Shown in pieces: positions 17,740-27,039 of a stretch of 64,000 nucleotides of DNA. How positions within the stretch are numbered: position 1 is the stretch's first letter; each line of letters opens with the position of its first letter. The translations under genes and the position numbers were made by a program. The notes below the pieces were generated by a model, which saw only the letters and a list, made by a program, of their open reading frames with translations, was not told the origin of the DNA and searched no databases. Source of the stretch: CALGLS01 sp965222105 (GTDB taxonomy: Bacteria; Bacteroidota; Bacteroidia; Chitinophagales; Saprospiraceae); NCBI GenBank assembly GCA_965222105.1, contig CBDCTQ010000022.1:1-64000 (forward strand). Reading direction: 5' to 3'.

Positions 17740-18552
17740 ATGAAAATTACAAGGTACTTCGTGCCCGAACGGTTAAGGCCCTACATTCACGCCGTTACGG
17801 TTATTGAAGGGAGACACCCCGCACCTCTTGTCAGCCGCACCATTCCGCATGGTTATTTTGAGGTGACGTTCAACCTGGGCGACCCTTTTGCGATCGCTGG
17901 CAATACAGAAAACCTGTATTTTCTCCAGCAAGGAAAAGGAATCCTATGGGGGCAATTGATGCAGAGCTGGCAGTATGGGCTTCCGCCAAACACCAAGCTG
18001 CTGGAAGTGAAAATACATCCCTGGGCCATTGCCGCTTTTACGAATTACCCCGTATCCGAACTGATCGAACAAGCCATCGCCCCGGAGTTTGTTTTTGGAA
18101 AAGAGATCAGTGAACTACACCTTTTGGATATGCCTGATGATGCCGCTGCCCTTGGGCAGGTGCTTGACTTTTTTCAAAATAGTTTATTGCTCAGTGGCCC
18201 TTTTTTCAAGCGTTCTGTACTCCAGCAAAGTTGCATAGATATTTTCCGGCACAATGGATTTGTAGCTATCCAATCGATAAAAGACCGACTGAAAGTAAGC
18301 CGTCGAACAATAGAATTACAATTTCAGTCCAGGCTGGGGATTACCGCTACGCAATTTGCCCGAAAGACACGTCTGAGATATGTAGCAGCCACCCTGGCCA
18401 ATGCCAGGCCCATTAGTTTTACGAGCTTAGCGCACGAGTGCGGGTACTTCGATCAGTCGCATTTTATCCGCGATTTTAAGGCGGTGACCCGCCAGGCTCC
18501 CAAATCCTTTTTTAGTGAAAATTTATGTGTGGATTGTTTTTTTGAGGAGTGA
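17740..18552 (+). CDS. AraC-family transcriptional regulator
   Basis: A 270-residue regulator. The N-terminal two thirds resemble the DUF6597-type sensor seen in Bacteroidota AraC proteins (RPYIHAVTVIEG, PHGYFEVTFNLGDPF). The C-terminal ~95 residues are the double helix-turn-helix domain, with LKVSRRTIELQFQSRLGITATQFARKTR cut across both helices and SLAHECGYFDQSHFIRDFKAVTRQAP as the second signature. I start at the ATG at 17740, just after the DinB stop; an ORF extending back into dinB lacks support. It may regulate dinB, with which it is probably co-transcribed. Confidence 0.88.
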   Translation: MKITRYFVPERLRPYIHAVTVIEGRHPAPLVSRTIPHGYFEVTFNLGDPFAIAGNTENLYFLQQGKGILWGQLMQSWQYGLPPNTKLLEVKIHPWAIAAFTNYPVSELIEQAIAPEFVFGKEISELHLLDMPDDAAALGQVLDFFQNSLLLSGPFFKRSVLQQSCIDIFRHNGFVAIQSIKDRLKVSRRTIELQFQSRLGITATQFARKTRLRYVAATLANARPISFTSLAHECGYFDQSHFIRDFKAVTRQAPKSFFSENLCVDCFFEE

Positions 18553-18603
18553 ACGATTGGAATACTGCACGCAGCCCTCAACCGGAAGAATGACAGTTCC
18601 TCC

Positions 18604-19227
18604 TTATTTTTCTCCAACGGCGATAAAAATATTAACATCGGCTTTTGCATCCGAATTCGTTGAATCCGCACAGCAGGAAGCATTGACACAGTCGATGGAT
18701 ACCTCCCGGAATCCCGCTTCCCGAAACCACGTAACAATATCTTCCCGTTCAAAACCCAACCAGCGGTCGTGCTGCTCAATGCGTAAGAATTCATTATCGT
18801 GTTTATCCAGGTCGGTGATGATCAGTTTTCCACCCGGCTTAAGAATGCGGAACAGCTCGGAGATGGCCTGGGGAGGGCGCTCTACGTGATGGAGGTACAT
18901 ATTGGCCAGGGCATAATCGACAGACTGGTCGGCGAGTTGAAGACCTTCAGACTCTGCCACCTGATAGCGGATATTGGTGGCCGCTTTGAATTTTTGCCGC
19001 ATAACGGTCAGCATCTTTTCCGACTCGTCGAGGGCGATGATCTCTACGGGATAAGTGATCAGTCCTTCGGTGAGAAAACCGGTGCCGGCCCCCACGTCGG
19101 CAATGGTGATGCCGGGGCGGAAATCGATTTGTTCCAATGCCCGTTGGCGGACGGATTCGGGGAAAAAGCCGCTGCGCATTTCGTCCCAATTGTTGGCTAC
19201 CTTTTCGAAATAATTTTTACTGCTCAT
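18604..19227 (-). CDS. Class I SAM-dependent methyltransferase
   Basis: A 207-residue Rossmann-fold methyltransferase. Motif I is ITIADVGAGTGFLTEGL, motif II contains IIALDESEKML, motif IV is DYALANMYLHHVE and the post-motif ILKPGGKLIITDLD is present. The C terminus has a Cys-Cys pair in NASCCADSTN, which recalls thiol-rich tails of some metalloid-related methyltransferases, but arsenic or other substrate assignment is not supported. The start at 19227 gives MSSKNYFEKVANNWD, a usual family N terminus; an upstream ATG at 19299 reads into a repeat. A TIR repeat begins 14 bp upstream, so it probably supplies or displaces part of the promoter. Confidence 0.82.
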   Translation of the reverse strand: MSSKNYFEKVANNWDEMRSGFFPESVRQRALEQIDFRPGITIADVGAGTGFLTEGLITYPVEIIALDESEKMLTVMRQKFKAATNIRYQVAESEGLQLADQSVDYALANMYLHHVERPPQAISELFRILKPGGKLIITDLDKHDNEFLRIEQHDRWLGFEREDIVTWFREAGFREVSIDCVNASCCADSTNSDAKADVNIFIAVGEK

Positions 19228-19240
19228 CTTTTTTAATTTT

Positions 19241-19444
19241 GAGTGTGTGACATTCCTGCCGGCAGGCAGGTGTGAATCTTTGTGTCCCCGTCTGGCCACC
19301 GGATCTATCTGGCTAGCCTGTCCGGCGGCCAGACGGGCTAGACAGGCAGGTTCGTGTCTTTGTGGTAAAGCCCGCAGCGATTCTCCCGATCTCTATCGGG
19401 ACGGGACAGGCCTGTCTACCGCCAGGTAGATTTGTCACACACTC
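19241..19444. mobile_element. GAGTG..TGAC-ended repeat element, copy 1
   Basis: A 204-bp element with perfect 12-bp inverted ends, GAGTGTGTGACA and TGTCACACACTC. Related copies lie at 57576-57729 and 58424-58637. Shared inner text includes GAATCTTTGTGTCCCCGTCT, GTTCGTGTCTTTGTGGTAAA and GCAGCGATT. The core carries nested palindromes (CCTGCCGGCAGG, TCCCGATCTCTATCGGGA). No coding capacity. The remainder of the gap to 19671 holds no recognisable feature. Confidence 0.7.
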
Positions 19445-19671
19445 ATTTCAGGTTCACAAATTTAAAGTAAATACAACAAAAAACTGAGACGAGATCGCGT
19501 TCAACGAGATCGCCTCAGCTTGGTTTAACGCTCACTGAATTTATAAAGATACATAGATGCAAAATTAACCGGTGCCGTCCAATCACAATTGCACCAATGC
19601 GAAACCGGGCCTTCGCATTCGTACAATTTTGAAGGGAGTTTTAATCCGACTTTTGCTGCGAATTCAATAAA

Positions 19672-19989
19672 ATGCGAATGTCAAAAATAAATTTTTCGGG
19701 GATGCCCTGGGAAAAAAGTCCGGGCGTCCATTCCAAAATTTTCCGAAAGGGAAACCAGCAGATTAGAATACTGGATATGTTCGATGATTTTGAAGAAGAA
19801 TCCTGGTGTGAAAAAGGCCATGTAGGATACATCCTCGAAGGCAGTCTCACCATTGATTACGATGGCCACCCAGTCGAATACAAAGCCGGAGATGGACTCT
19901 GGATCGAAGCAGGGAAGGCCAGCAGGCACAAGGCGCTTATACCTAAAGGAGGGCGGGCAAGGTTACTGTTGTTTGAGCAGATAGTCTGA
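19672..19989 (+). CDS. Small cupin-domain protein
   Basis: A 105-residue single cupin. The core reads CEKGHVGYILEGSLTIDYDGHPVEYKAGDGLWIEAGKASRHKA, with a His in place of the first metal-ligand pair and a second motif ending in SRHKA. Such one-domain cupins bind a metal or small ligand and serve as isomerases, dioxygenases or sensors; the role here is unknown. It starts with ATG at 19672 (a second ATG two codons later is possible) and runs convergently toward the O-methyltransferase, 16 bp away. Confidence 0.8.
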   Translation: MRMSKINFSGMPWEKSPGVHSKIFRKGNQQIRILDMFDDFEEESWCEKGHVGYILEGSLTIDYDGHPVEYKAGDGLWIEAGKASRHKALIPKGGRARLLLFEQIV

Positions 19990-20005
19990 AAGAGCATTTC
20001 AGTGG

Positions 20006-20659
20006 TCATCGCTTTCTGACCAGTGTCAGGCCATCGCCGAGGGGCAGCATGCTGAGGTCTATCCGCTCGTCCGTCAATAGTTTGTTATTGAGTTGTTGGA
20101 TGGCGAGGGTGGTGGGTTCGGTCGTATGGGTGTCGAGCACTTTTCCATCCCAGAGGGTATTGTCGATGAACAAAAGTCCATTTGGTCGGAGGAGGCGAAG
20201 GCAATGTTCGTAATATTCGTTGTAATTTTCCTTGTCGGCATCCAGAAATATAAGGTCGAATGGGTCGTCTGACGGAAGGCTGGAGAGCGTATCGAGTGCC
20301 GGTTGTAAATGTAGTGTTATTTTATGGCCGACGCCAGCTCGTTTCCAGTAGGGTAGGCCGATGCTGGTCCACTCTTCACTGATGTCGCAGGTAGTGAGTG
20401 TGCCGTTTTCCGGAAGGGCGAGGGCCAGCCACAGGGTGCTGTAGCCGGTGAAGGTACCGATTTCGAGGATTCGCCTGGCGCCGATCAACTTTGCAAGGAG
20501 GTGCATAAATTGACCTTGCTCCGGGGATGTTTGCATAACCGACCTGTCCAAAAGTTGGGTGACGGCGCTTAGTTGTTTCACCGTTTCGGGTTCGCGGAGG
20601 GAGACATCGTGGAGGTATTGGTACAAGTCGGGAGTTAGGATCTGTGTTTTGCTTGCCAT
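20006..20659 (-). CDS. O-methyltransferase of the caffeoyl-CoA/catechol type
   Basis: A 217-residue SAM-dependent O-methyltransferase of the metal-dependent family 3. The SAM site is ILEIGTFTGYSTLWLALAL, and the metal-binding Asp set is visible in FLDADKENYNEYY and FIDNTLWDGKV. Bacterial members methylate catechol-like phenols or act on unknown substrates. The length is typical. It follows the GNAT gene on the minus strand (gap about 70 bp) and may share its transcript. The call is firm at family level only. Confidence 0.88.
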   Translation of the reverse strand: MASKTQILTPDLYQYLHDVSLREPETVKQLSAVTQLLDRSVMQTSPEQGQFMHLLAKLIGARRILEIGTFTGYSTLWLALALPENGTLTTCDISEEWTSIGLPYWKRAGVGHKITLHLQPALDTLSSLPSDDPFDLIFLDADKENYNEYYEHCLRLLRPNGLLFIDNTLWDGKVLDTHTTEPTTLAIQQLNNKLLTDERIDLSMLPLGDGLTLVRKR

Positions 20660-20730
20660 GGAGATTGTTTTATCACTTTTTAAGCTTTACAAGTTTTTAA
20701 AGCCTGGAAAGTTTGGAGTTTGAAGAATAG

Positions 20731-21204
20731 TTAAGTCAATTCCACCACCATCTGAATGTTACATCGCTCGTAGGGTGTAAAAGTAGGTGGTATTTCGACA
20801 AATCCCAGTTTTCGGTACAAATTAATGGCAGGTTTCAAAACGGTATTGCTTTCCAGGTAGACATTTTTCGCGCCAAGCGTTCTCGCCTTTTCGATAATGG
20901 CCAGGCCCAGTTGTTTTCCAATCCCCAAGCCGCGGGATTCTTCGGTGACTGCCATCTTCGCCAGTTCGTAGTCGTATTCCGGATGGTCCATTTTGATGAG
21001 TGCACAGACGCCTGCGGGCACATTGTTATGCAAAGCCACAATGATGTGGCCGCCCTTGTCGAGGATGTATCCCTGGGGGTCGTACAACGATTTGCGGTCC
21101 ACCTCTTCCATTTTAAAATGCTTGGTGATCCACTTTTCATTCAAAGAGGCAAAAAACGACTGATATTGATCCGAGTAAGGGATGATCTGAATAACATCGA
21201 CCAT
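20731..21204 (-). CDS. GNAT-family N-acetyltransferase
   Basis: A 157-residue single-domain acetyltransferase. The acetyl-CoA loop is ESRGLGIGKQLGLAIIEKAR and the fold closes with VLKPAINLYRKLGFVEI. It resembles MarR-associated GNATs that act on amino acids or small amines. I use the ATG at 21204 (MVDVIQIIPYSDQYQ); the ATG at 21240 adds 12 residues with no family support. The substrate is unknown. It is upstream of the O-methyltransferase on the same strand. Confidence 0.85.
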   Translation of the reverse strand: MVDVIQIIPYSDQYQSFFASLNEKWITKHFKMEEVDRKSLYDPQGYILDKGGHIIVALHNNVPAGVCALIKMDHPEYDYELAKMAVTEESRGLGIGKQLGLAIIEKARTLGAKNVYLESNTVLKPAINLYRKLGFVEIPPTFTPYERCNIQMVVELT

Positions 21205-21332
21205 AAGTTTTGTTTTTGCGGTTTTTGGCAAAAATAGCATTTGCTTTCTTCAGTTAATTGTACAATTGCGAAAACAAACTAAGCCTGAAAATGTTGCAGG
21301 CCTTCGTTTACATTGCGTTTTGTCAGTATTAA

Positions 21333-21368
21333 AAAGCAGGATGCCTTCTGCCGAAGACATCCTGCTTT
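21333..21368 (-). terminator. Rho-independent terminator after the T9SS metalloprotease
   Basis: AAAGCAGGATG at 21333-21343 and CATCCTGCTTT at 21358-21368 form a perfect 11-bp stem with a 14-base loop. On the minus strand the stem is followed by TTTTTAAT, so it ends transcription 31 bases after the protease stop codon at 21400. The A-rich other side allows weak bidirectional action. Confidence 0.75.
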
Positions 21369-21399
21369 GATGGATATAGTGACTGTTTTGTGAAAACGA

Positions 21400-24054
21400 T
21401 TACATCTTCACGAATTTTCTGCTCACTAATCCTTCAGCGGTCTTCACCTGAATGATGTAAAAACCTGGTTGCAGATCAGTAATGTCGATTTCATCGAGGG
21501 TGGAATCCAGTTGGATGGATTTGACGACCTTTCCATTGGCATTGAATACCCTTGCTACCTGCATGTTATGCACAGACTGCAGGTTGAGGTAGTCGCCTGC
21601 CGGGTTGGGATACAAGCTCAGATCGTTTCGTTGCTGATCAACAGCGGCACTGCCTTCGTCCAAAGCTCTTAAAGGAGCTTCTACTTCGGTTATGGCAACC
21701 TTGCTTTCCACAAGACTGCTGCCGCCATTGCCCGTCAGTGTCACGGCGTCGATGTAGATTTTATCGTTGTTGTTGCTGGCTTCGCAACGGAACCGGAACC
21801 GGGTGTTGCTTCCGCTGGTTGTTATACCGGTAATAGTAGCTTGGTAAAAAGTATTGTTGTTGAAATCGGGACCTTTGACATAATCTGCCACTGTAACCCA
21901 TCCGCCGCCATTGTCCATTTGCACCCAGAATTCTTCATTATTTTCCATGCCATTGGCAAAGAAGTAAAATTCCAGATCGACGGAAGTGTAACCGCTCAGG
22001 TCGTAATAAGCAGATGTCATAGAAGAAGCCGTTCCGGAGTTGTCTCTGATGCGGATGGAGTAGCTTCCTTCCCAGGATCGGGTGCCGGAGTAGCGCGCGC
22101 AGTCGCTGCCGCCATCCTGCCAGCCATCCCAGCCGGTTTCAAAGTAGTGACCGAATATGACGTTACTACCGCCACCACAAGGAGAGCAAAGGGCACCGCC
22201 GCAGTCAACGCCTGTTTCGTCGCCATTTTGAACGCCATCGGAACAGGTTTCGCAACTGCCGTCGTCCTGGGTTGCGTTGGGATCGTAGTTGTGAGCGTTG
22301 GGATCGGTACAGCCAAGTATGGGGCCACCACCGCCGCCAGTGAGGCAGAAGTTGGTCGTTTCAGAGCTACCGAAGCTGCCGCCAGAAGCGAGGATGGTGC
22401 CGCTGCCATCGGTCACGGAGTAGGAACCGTTTCCGTAGCCGCAGCAAATGCCGTCGCCGTAGGAGTCGTAGATGGTAAAGTCATAGCAGCCATCAGCGAT
22501 GCATTCCAGAATGGTTAGCGAGGAGCCGTCGGGTTGACCGCCGTAGGTACCACCTGAGGCGACAACCGATCCGCCGGAGTCTTTAATGTCCCAACTGGTT
22601 TCTTCGGGATAATTATCAAAGGTGAAGTTGATGTAGACATCGTTGTCGTTGCAGCCTGTATTACAGGGAGGACAGTTGGGGCCGCCGCAATCCACGCCCA
22701 ATTCCTGGCCATTTTGAACGCCGTCGCTGCAAGTGGGGCCGGAGCAGGCACCCAGGCAGGTGGCATTGGCAATGGTGTTGAGGATCACGGCATTGGGTTG
22801 TGGTCCAAATCCTTGAGTGAAATCGATACCCGTAGTCTGGTGGCAATAGCTCATAATGGTACCGCCGCCCGGAGGGCTGGGAGGCAGAGAGCAACTGCCT
22901 TCGGTTTGGCCGGCACAGCCGTCGATAGCGGTGTTGTTGCCATTCCAAACACAGGCATGGGTGTGTCGCGATCCGATGAGGTGCCCCATTTCGTGGGTTA
23001 CCACCATGATGGTAAAGGAATAGTTGGGTACAGTTGCATAGGTAGCGTCAATGCTACTGAAACATTTGCTGTTGTCGGGGTTGCTGTTACAGATTCCTGC
23101 AAATCCGGCAGCAATCCCACCACTGGCCTGATAAGACACCAGATGGCTCAAGTCGCCATTGAAAGATCCGGTGTTGCTTTGATAAGAGGACAGCATAGCC
23201 GAAGAGGAACCGCCAGAATACGGAGCGGGTGTATCCCAGGCCAGAATTTCGGAAACGGCCATCGCCAGGGTTTCATTGGAATAAAGTGTGATGACTTCGT
23301 TCATCAATCCGGTAATGTAGTTGGTAGCAGCAGTGGCACCGCCCTTGTTGGTAACGATGTCGTCGTCAATCTCAATGTATACGCGAACGCAATCGCCTAC
23401 GGCTCTGCTCATGTCGAATGTGAGTTCGTCGGGGCGGTAGGAATAGCCGTCGTCTTCGGTGGCACAGTCGAGGTCGAAAGTGGCGTTGAGGTCTTTGTCG
23501 TTGTAGATGATGTGCTTGGAGGTGTTTTGTTCAGTCAGTCTTGCGATGTTGAAATTGTCGGTGCCGGAGTGGATCAGTCCAATGATCTCGTTGTCAAATA
23601 CACTAATGGATACAAGGGAAGAGGGATCGCCATCCAGAACGCCTGAGTAGTAAAGACCCGGGGTGTAGTCCATCACGGCATCGGGGTTGGAGCTTTGACG
23701 GACGATAAAGTCGGGTGTAAACACTTTGTTTTTGACCAGGTGTAGTTTGGCCGTTTTATTTCCCGGAAGGGGGAAGTTCATCTCTACCACGTCGGGGTTT
23801 TGCGCTTTCAGGGCGCTGATGGCATCCTGATCGAGGTCGACGATAACGCCTTTTTCGAGGTTGTCGGCAGAGATACCCTGGGTAACTAAGTTTTTGGTTA
23901 CGGTTGTCACCAAATTGAAGGAAGGCAGGGTCTTGGTAGCTTTTGCTTTAGCTACTTTGTCAAAAACGGGATAATGGTCGGCTGCTTTTTGTGAAAATAG
24001 GAGCGTAGTTGAACACATGCACAGCAGACATGCGATCATTCTAAATTTTTGCAT
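21400..24054 (-). CDS. T9SS-exported reprolysin-like zinc metalloprotease
   Basis: An 884-residue secreted protease. A signal peptide (MQKFRMIACLLCMCSTTLLFSQ split at the Gln) is followed by a propeptide of ~200 residues. The M12B/reprolysin-type catalytic domain has the zinc site HEMGHLIGSRH with His354, Glu355, His358 and His364. Two near-identical Cys-rich modules, TCSDGVQNGQELGVDCGG and ETCSDGVQNGDETGVDCGG, flank a region with GGxxGS-type beta motifs. A jelly-roll-like domain follows, and the last ~75 residues are a type A sorting domain (LSLYPNPAGDYLNLQS, ending LQPGFYIIQVKT). It should be exported by type IX secretion and anchored or released at the surface to digest proteins. A plus-strand CAAAGATA at 24335-24342 reads TATCTTTG on the minus strand and may be its -7 element. 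Confidence 0.9.
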   Translation of the reverse strand: MQKFRMIACLLCMCSTTLLFSQKAADHYPVFDKVAKAKATKTLPSFNLVTTVTKNLVTQGISADNLEKGVIVDLDQDAISALKAQNPDVVEMNFPLPGNKTAKLHLVKNKVFTPDFIVRQSSNPDAVMDYTPGLYYSGVLDGDPSSLVSISVFDNEIIGLIHSGTDNFNIARLTEQNTSKHIIYNDKDLNATFDLDCATEDDGYSYRPDELTFDMSRAVGDCVRVYIEIDDDIVTNKGGATAATNYITGLMNEVITLYSNETLAMAVSEILAWDTPAPYSGGSSSAMLSSYQSNTGSFNGDLSHLVSYQASGGIAAGFAGICNSNPDNSKCFSSIDATYATVPNYSFTIMVVTHEMGHLIGSRHTHACVWNGNNTAIDGCAGQTEGSCSLPPSPPGGGTIMSYCHQTTGIDFTQGFGPQPNAVILNTIANATCLGACSGPTCSDGVQNGQELGVDCGGPNCPPCNTGCNDNDVYINFTFDNYPEETSWDIKDSGGSVVASGGTYGGQPDGSSLTILECIADGCYDFTIYDSYGDGICCGYGNGSYSVTDGSGTILASGGSFGSSETTNFCLTGGGGGPILGCTDPNAHNYDPNATQDDGSCETCSDGVQNGDETGVDCGGALCSPCGGGSNVIFGHYFETGWDGWQDGGSDCARYSGTRSWEGSYSIRIRDNSGTASSMTSAYYDLSGYTSVDLEFYFFANGMENNEEFWVQMDNGGGWVTVADYVKGPDFNNNTFYQATITGITTSGSNTRFRFRCEASNNNDKIYIDAVTLTGNGGSSLVESKVAITEVEAPLRALDEGSAAVDQQRNDLSLYPNPAGDYLNLQSVHNMQVARVFNANGKVVKSIQLDSTLDEIDITDLQPGFYIIQVKTAEGLVSRKFVKM

Positions 24055-24617
24055 GATGTTGAATCATTTTATGGGTGAAAAAATTGGTTACAAAAAATAC
24101 AGGTTGTAACAATTAGTGTATAGTGAAGACGCGTGCTTTTCTTTGCGTGTTGAAGATTAACTCAAACATCAATTGGATGGGGCGGCTGTTTAAAAAGTTA
24201 TTAGGGTAGGTAAAAACGACATTGATTTGGTTGCAAAGCGTAGCTACAATTCAGCACATCTGCAATCATTGTCAATGACCAAAAAAATTGTTATTCAAGA
24301 GGGGGAGGGTTAATCCTTTAATAAAAATGCAGGACAAAGATAGTAAAAAAAAATACAATATATGCCAGTGAGAAAAAAAAATCAAAAAAAATCATGATTT
24401 ACCGCTTTTTCCCGAAAGGAAGCTGATATCAAGCTAAAAAAGACTCCAAACAACACTGATGCCGAGAATGGAAAAAAAACGAGTACTAAAAATAGGTTTT
24501 ACCCCTTCTGTATCACCTGCATGCTATACCCGCCTGCGGCAAAGCGGGAATTACCAAAATTACTAAGTGGTAATTTTCCAGTGAATAGTCTATCTTTGGC
24601 CAAACCCTTCGCTGAAA
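24055..24617. other. Divergent AT-rich intergenic region
   Basis: About 560 bases between the protease (minus) and rhomboid (plus) genes. The sequence is strongly AT-rich with several A7-A9 runs around 24340-24400. A TATCTTTG box occurs for each direction (24335-24342 minus, 24591-24598 plus). No coding frame, repeat or RNA gene is supported. Confidence 0.5.
24591..24598 (+). promoter_or_regulatory. Probable -7 element for the rhomboid gene
   Basis: TATCTTTG matches the Bacteroidota TAnnTTTG element and lies 19 bases before the ATG at 24618, which leaves a very short leader. No clear TTG is found at the -33 position. Confidence 0.4.
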
Positions 24618-25481
24618 ATGGATCACCACAGCACTATCGGTACCCTTTTACTGATCTTTACCGGCCTTACCACTTACAAAGGCTTCATGGATCGGGCCTA
24701 TTTTGAGAAATACGTATTTCACGTCGATAAGATATTGATCCGAAAAGAATACGGGCGGCTCCTGTCTTCCGGTTTTCTGCATGCCAACTGGCTGCACTTC
24801 GGCTTTAACATGATCGCGCTGATCGGTTTTAGCCTTTCCATTGAGATGATGTTTGGCTGGTGGAAGTACCTGCTTATATATTTTGCCTCGCTCATTGGGG
24901 GCAACCTGTTAGCATTATACATCCACCGCAATCACGGCGACTACCGGGCGGTAGGTGCTTCTGGAGCCATTAGCGGTATTGTGATGGCGTCTATCGTTTT
25001 GTTTCCGGAAGGGAAAATCGGATTCATTATATTGCCGGTCGAGTTGTCCAGTTGGGTTTTTGCCTTGTTGTTTGTCGTTATTTCCATATTTGGCATAAAA
25101 TCGCAGAGCGACAACATTGGACACGAAGCGCATTTGGGGGGAGCCATCGTCGGAGTATTGATGACAATATTGCTACAACCCAGTATAGCCGTTGACAATT
25201 GGTGGATCGTTGCACTTATTTTGGTGCCGACCACTGCATTTTTACTGATGATCGTCCGCAATCCGGCTGTGTTGATGATCCATCATTATTGGGGAGAGGC
25301 CTTTCGGCGAAAGCCTCCTGCCAAAAAACGAAAAACCACCAAATCTACGAAAACCAAGAAAGCGAACACCAATAAAGAAATAACGCTCGACCACTTACTC
25401 GATAAGATCCGTCGCAGCGGAATGGACAGCCTGTCGGCAAAAGAGCGGGCCTGGCTGGATCGATATAAAGACGATCGGTGA
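24618..25481 (+). CDS. Rhomboid-family intramembrane serine protease
   Basis: A 287-residue polytopic membrane protease that cuts substrates inside the bilayer. The catalytic dyad is Ser115 in GASG (AVGASGAISG) and His172 in GHEAHLGGAIVG; the family's first-helix HANWLHFGFNM with conserved His and Asn is also present. About six membrane helices cover residues 5-215. A basic Lys/Thr-rich linker (KKRKTTKSTKTKK) leads to a short C-terminal helix LDHLLDKIRRSGMDSLSAKE that is usual in Bacteroidota rhomboids. An insertion sequence lies just downstream. Substrates unknown. Confidence 0.92.
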   Translation: MDHHSTIGTLLLIFTGLTTYKGFMDRAYFEKYVFHVDKILIRKEYGRLLSSGFLHANWLHFGFNMIALIGFSLSIEMMFGWWKYLLIYFASLIGGNLLALYIHRNHGDYRAVGASGAISGIVMASIVLFPEGKIGFIILPVELSSWVFALLFVVISIFGIKSQSDNIGHEAHLGGAIVGVLMTILLQPSIAVDNWWIVALILVPTTAFLLMIVRNPAVLMIHHYWGEAFRRKPPAKKRKTTKSTKTKKANTNKEITLDHLLDKIRRSGMDSLSAKERAWLDRYKDDR

Positions 25482-25504
25482 TTTTTTTTAGAATGTGTGA
25501 CTAA

Positions 25505-26997
25505 TTAGGGTTTGCTATTTTAGGCATAACAAGCTGAAAATCAATAAAATAAGTTAAAAAAAGACTTGATTAAATGCAAGGTTTTTTGTAAATTTGGGCA
25601 AAAACCTTGCATTATGCTCAATTATACATCTCAATTTCAAGCCTCCATTGACGAATTTAACAATATTTACCAACTTCCCCTTGATCCGGATAACAGATGG
25701 ATAAAACTGGGAGCTTGCCTGCCATGGGACAAACTGGTAAAAATTCTGGAGCAAAAGTTTGCACTCAAAGGCAGTCCTTGTGTTGATCCAAGGATTATTA
25801 TCGCAAGCCTGATTATCAAACACAAACTGAATTTATCAGACGAAGAAACCCTGCAATCTATTCAGGAAAACCCTTACATGCAATTATTTTGCGGCTTGGA
25901 TACTTTTCATGCAAAGCCTGTGTTTTCCTCTAATTCATTTGTTGATTTTCGTAGAAAATTTGACCCTCAATTGATCAATGAATTCACAGATGTTTTAATA
26001 AGGATTAGTTTTCCCAACAAATTAATTACATCGCCTGATCCAACTGAAAAACAATTACCCAATAAAGGAAAACTAAAACTGGATGCAACAGTTGCAGATC
26101 AATATATTAGGTATCCAAATGACTTGAGCTTGTTGAATGAAGCAAGAGTGAAAACGGAAATGTTAATTGATCAACTGTATGAAATTCTTAAACACCACCT
26201 GACAGTCAAACCCAGAACCTACCGTAGAGTTGCCCACAAACGATATCTGGCAGAGGCTAAAAAACGCCAGAAAAACAAAGTCTCTTTGCGCAAGACCATT
26301 CGTTATATGCTCAATTGCGTGGATCGTAATATACTGACAATCAACAAAATGCTGGATATGTTGGATGACAATCCACTTACATATAGTCAGATGAGAACAT
26401 TTTGGGTTATCAATACCTTAAGAGATCAACAGCGACAAATGTACAATGAAAAGAGCAACCGCTGCGATGACCGGATCGTTAGCATAACCCAACCTCATGT
26501 CCGGCCCATTGTTCGGGGCAAACAGGGAAAGAAAGTAGAGTTCGGGTCAAAATTAGGACTGGCCTTGATGGATGGTTTTGTGAAAACTGAAACAATTAAC
26601 TGGAATGCTTACCGCGAAAGTACAGACCTGATAAAACACACTGAAGCTTACAAAACCTTGTACGGATATTACCCAAAACTTCTCCAGGTAGATAAAATTT
26701 ATGGTACCAATGAAAATCGCAAATGGTGCAAAGACCGGGGTATTGAAATGACTGTTACTCCGAAAGGAAGACCAACCAAAAAGACGCCCTATCAAAAAAG
26801 AAAAGAGAAAAAGCAATACGCAGAAAGAAATCAAATTGAAGGTAAAATTGGACAAGCTAAACAGGGCTATAATCTTAACCAGATAAGGGCTAAACTCAAA
26901 GACACCTCTGAATCATGGATCACCATGACGCTCTTCATCACAAACCTCGTCCAGTTTGCAAGACTTAACAATTTCGCCTTTTAAGAGCAAACCCTAA
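25505..26997 (+). mobile_element. IS5/IS1182-type insertion sequence, apparently intact
   Basis: A ~1.49-kb insertion sequence with one transposase gene. The ends are inverted repeats: TTAGGGTTTGCT on the left and AGCAAACCCTAA on the right, with further partial matching inward. The composition is clearly more AT-rich than neighbouring genes, which suggests recent arrival. No unambiguous target duplication is seen. It lies between the rhomboid stop and the SIMPL gene start, 43 bases from the latter, and so may separate that gene from its promoter. Confidence 0.85.
25614..26984 (+). CDS. DDE transposase, IS1182 group of the IS5 superfamily
   Basis: A 456-residue transposase. The N-terminal half has the DUF772-like region LSDEETLQSIQENPYMQLFCGL. 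The DDE triad is complete: Asp in LKLDATVADQ, Asp in LQVDKIYGTNENR and Glu in RNQIEGKIGQAKQGY. The start ATG at 25614 gives MLNYTSQFQASIDEF; an upstream ATG at 25566 would reach into the left end of the element. The frame is uninterrupted, so the enzyme is probably active and able to mobilise the surrounding inverted repeats. Confidence 0.92.
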   Translation: MLNYTSQFQASIDEFNNIYQLPLDPDNRWIKLGACLPWDKLVKILEQKFALKGSPCVDPRIIIASLIIKHKLNLSDEETLQSIQENPYMQLFCGLDTFHAKPVFSSNSFVDFRRKFDPQLINEFTDVLIRISFPNKLITSPDPTEKQLPNKGKLKLDATVADQYIRYPNDLSLLNEARVKTEMLIDQLYEILKHHLTVKPRTYRRVAHKRYLAEAKKRQKNKVSLRKTIRYMLNCVDRNILTINKMLDMLDDNPLTYSQMRTFWVINTLRDQQRQMYNEKSNRCDDRIVSITQPHVRPIVRGKQGKKVEFGSKLGLALMDGFVKTETINWNAYRESTDLIKHTEAYKTLYGYYPKLLQVDKIYGTNENRKWCKDRGIEMTVTPKGRPTKKTPYQKRKEKKQYAERNQIEGKIGQAKQGYNLNQIRAKLKDTSESWITMTLFITNLVQFARLNNFAF

Positions 26998-27039
26998 ATA
27001 CCAGGAATATACTTTACAGAAAAACGAAACTCAATAGTG

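Noticed and set aside
22714..23646. Plus-strand open frame of 310 codons, Gly/Val/Ala-rich
   Set aside because: Antisense to the T9SS metalloprotease, whose HExxH and sorting domain are unambiguous.
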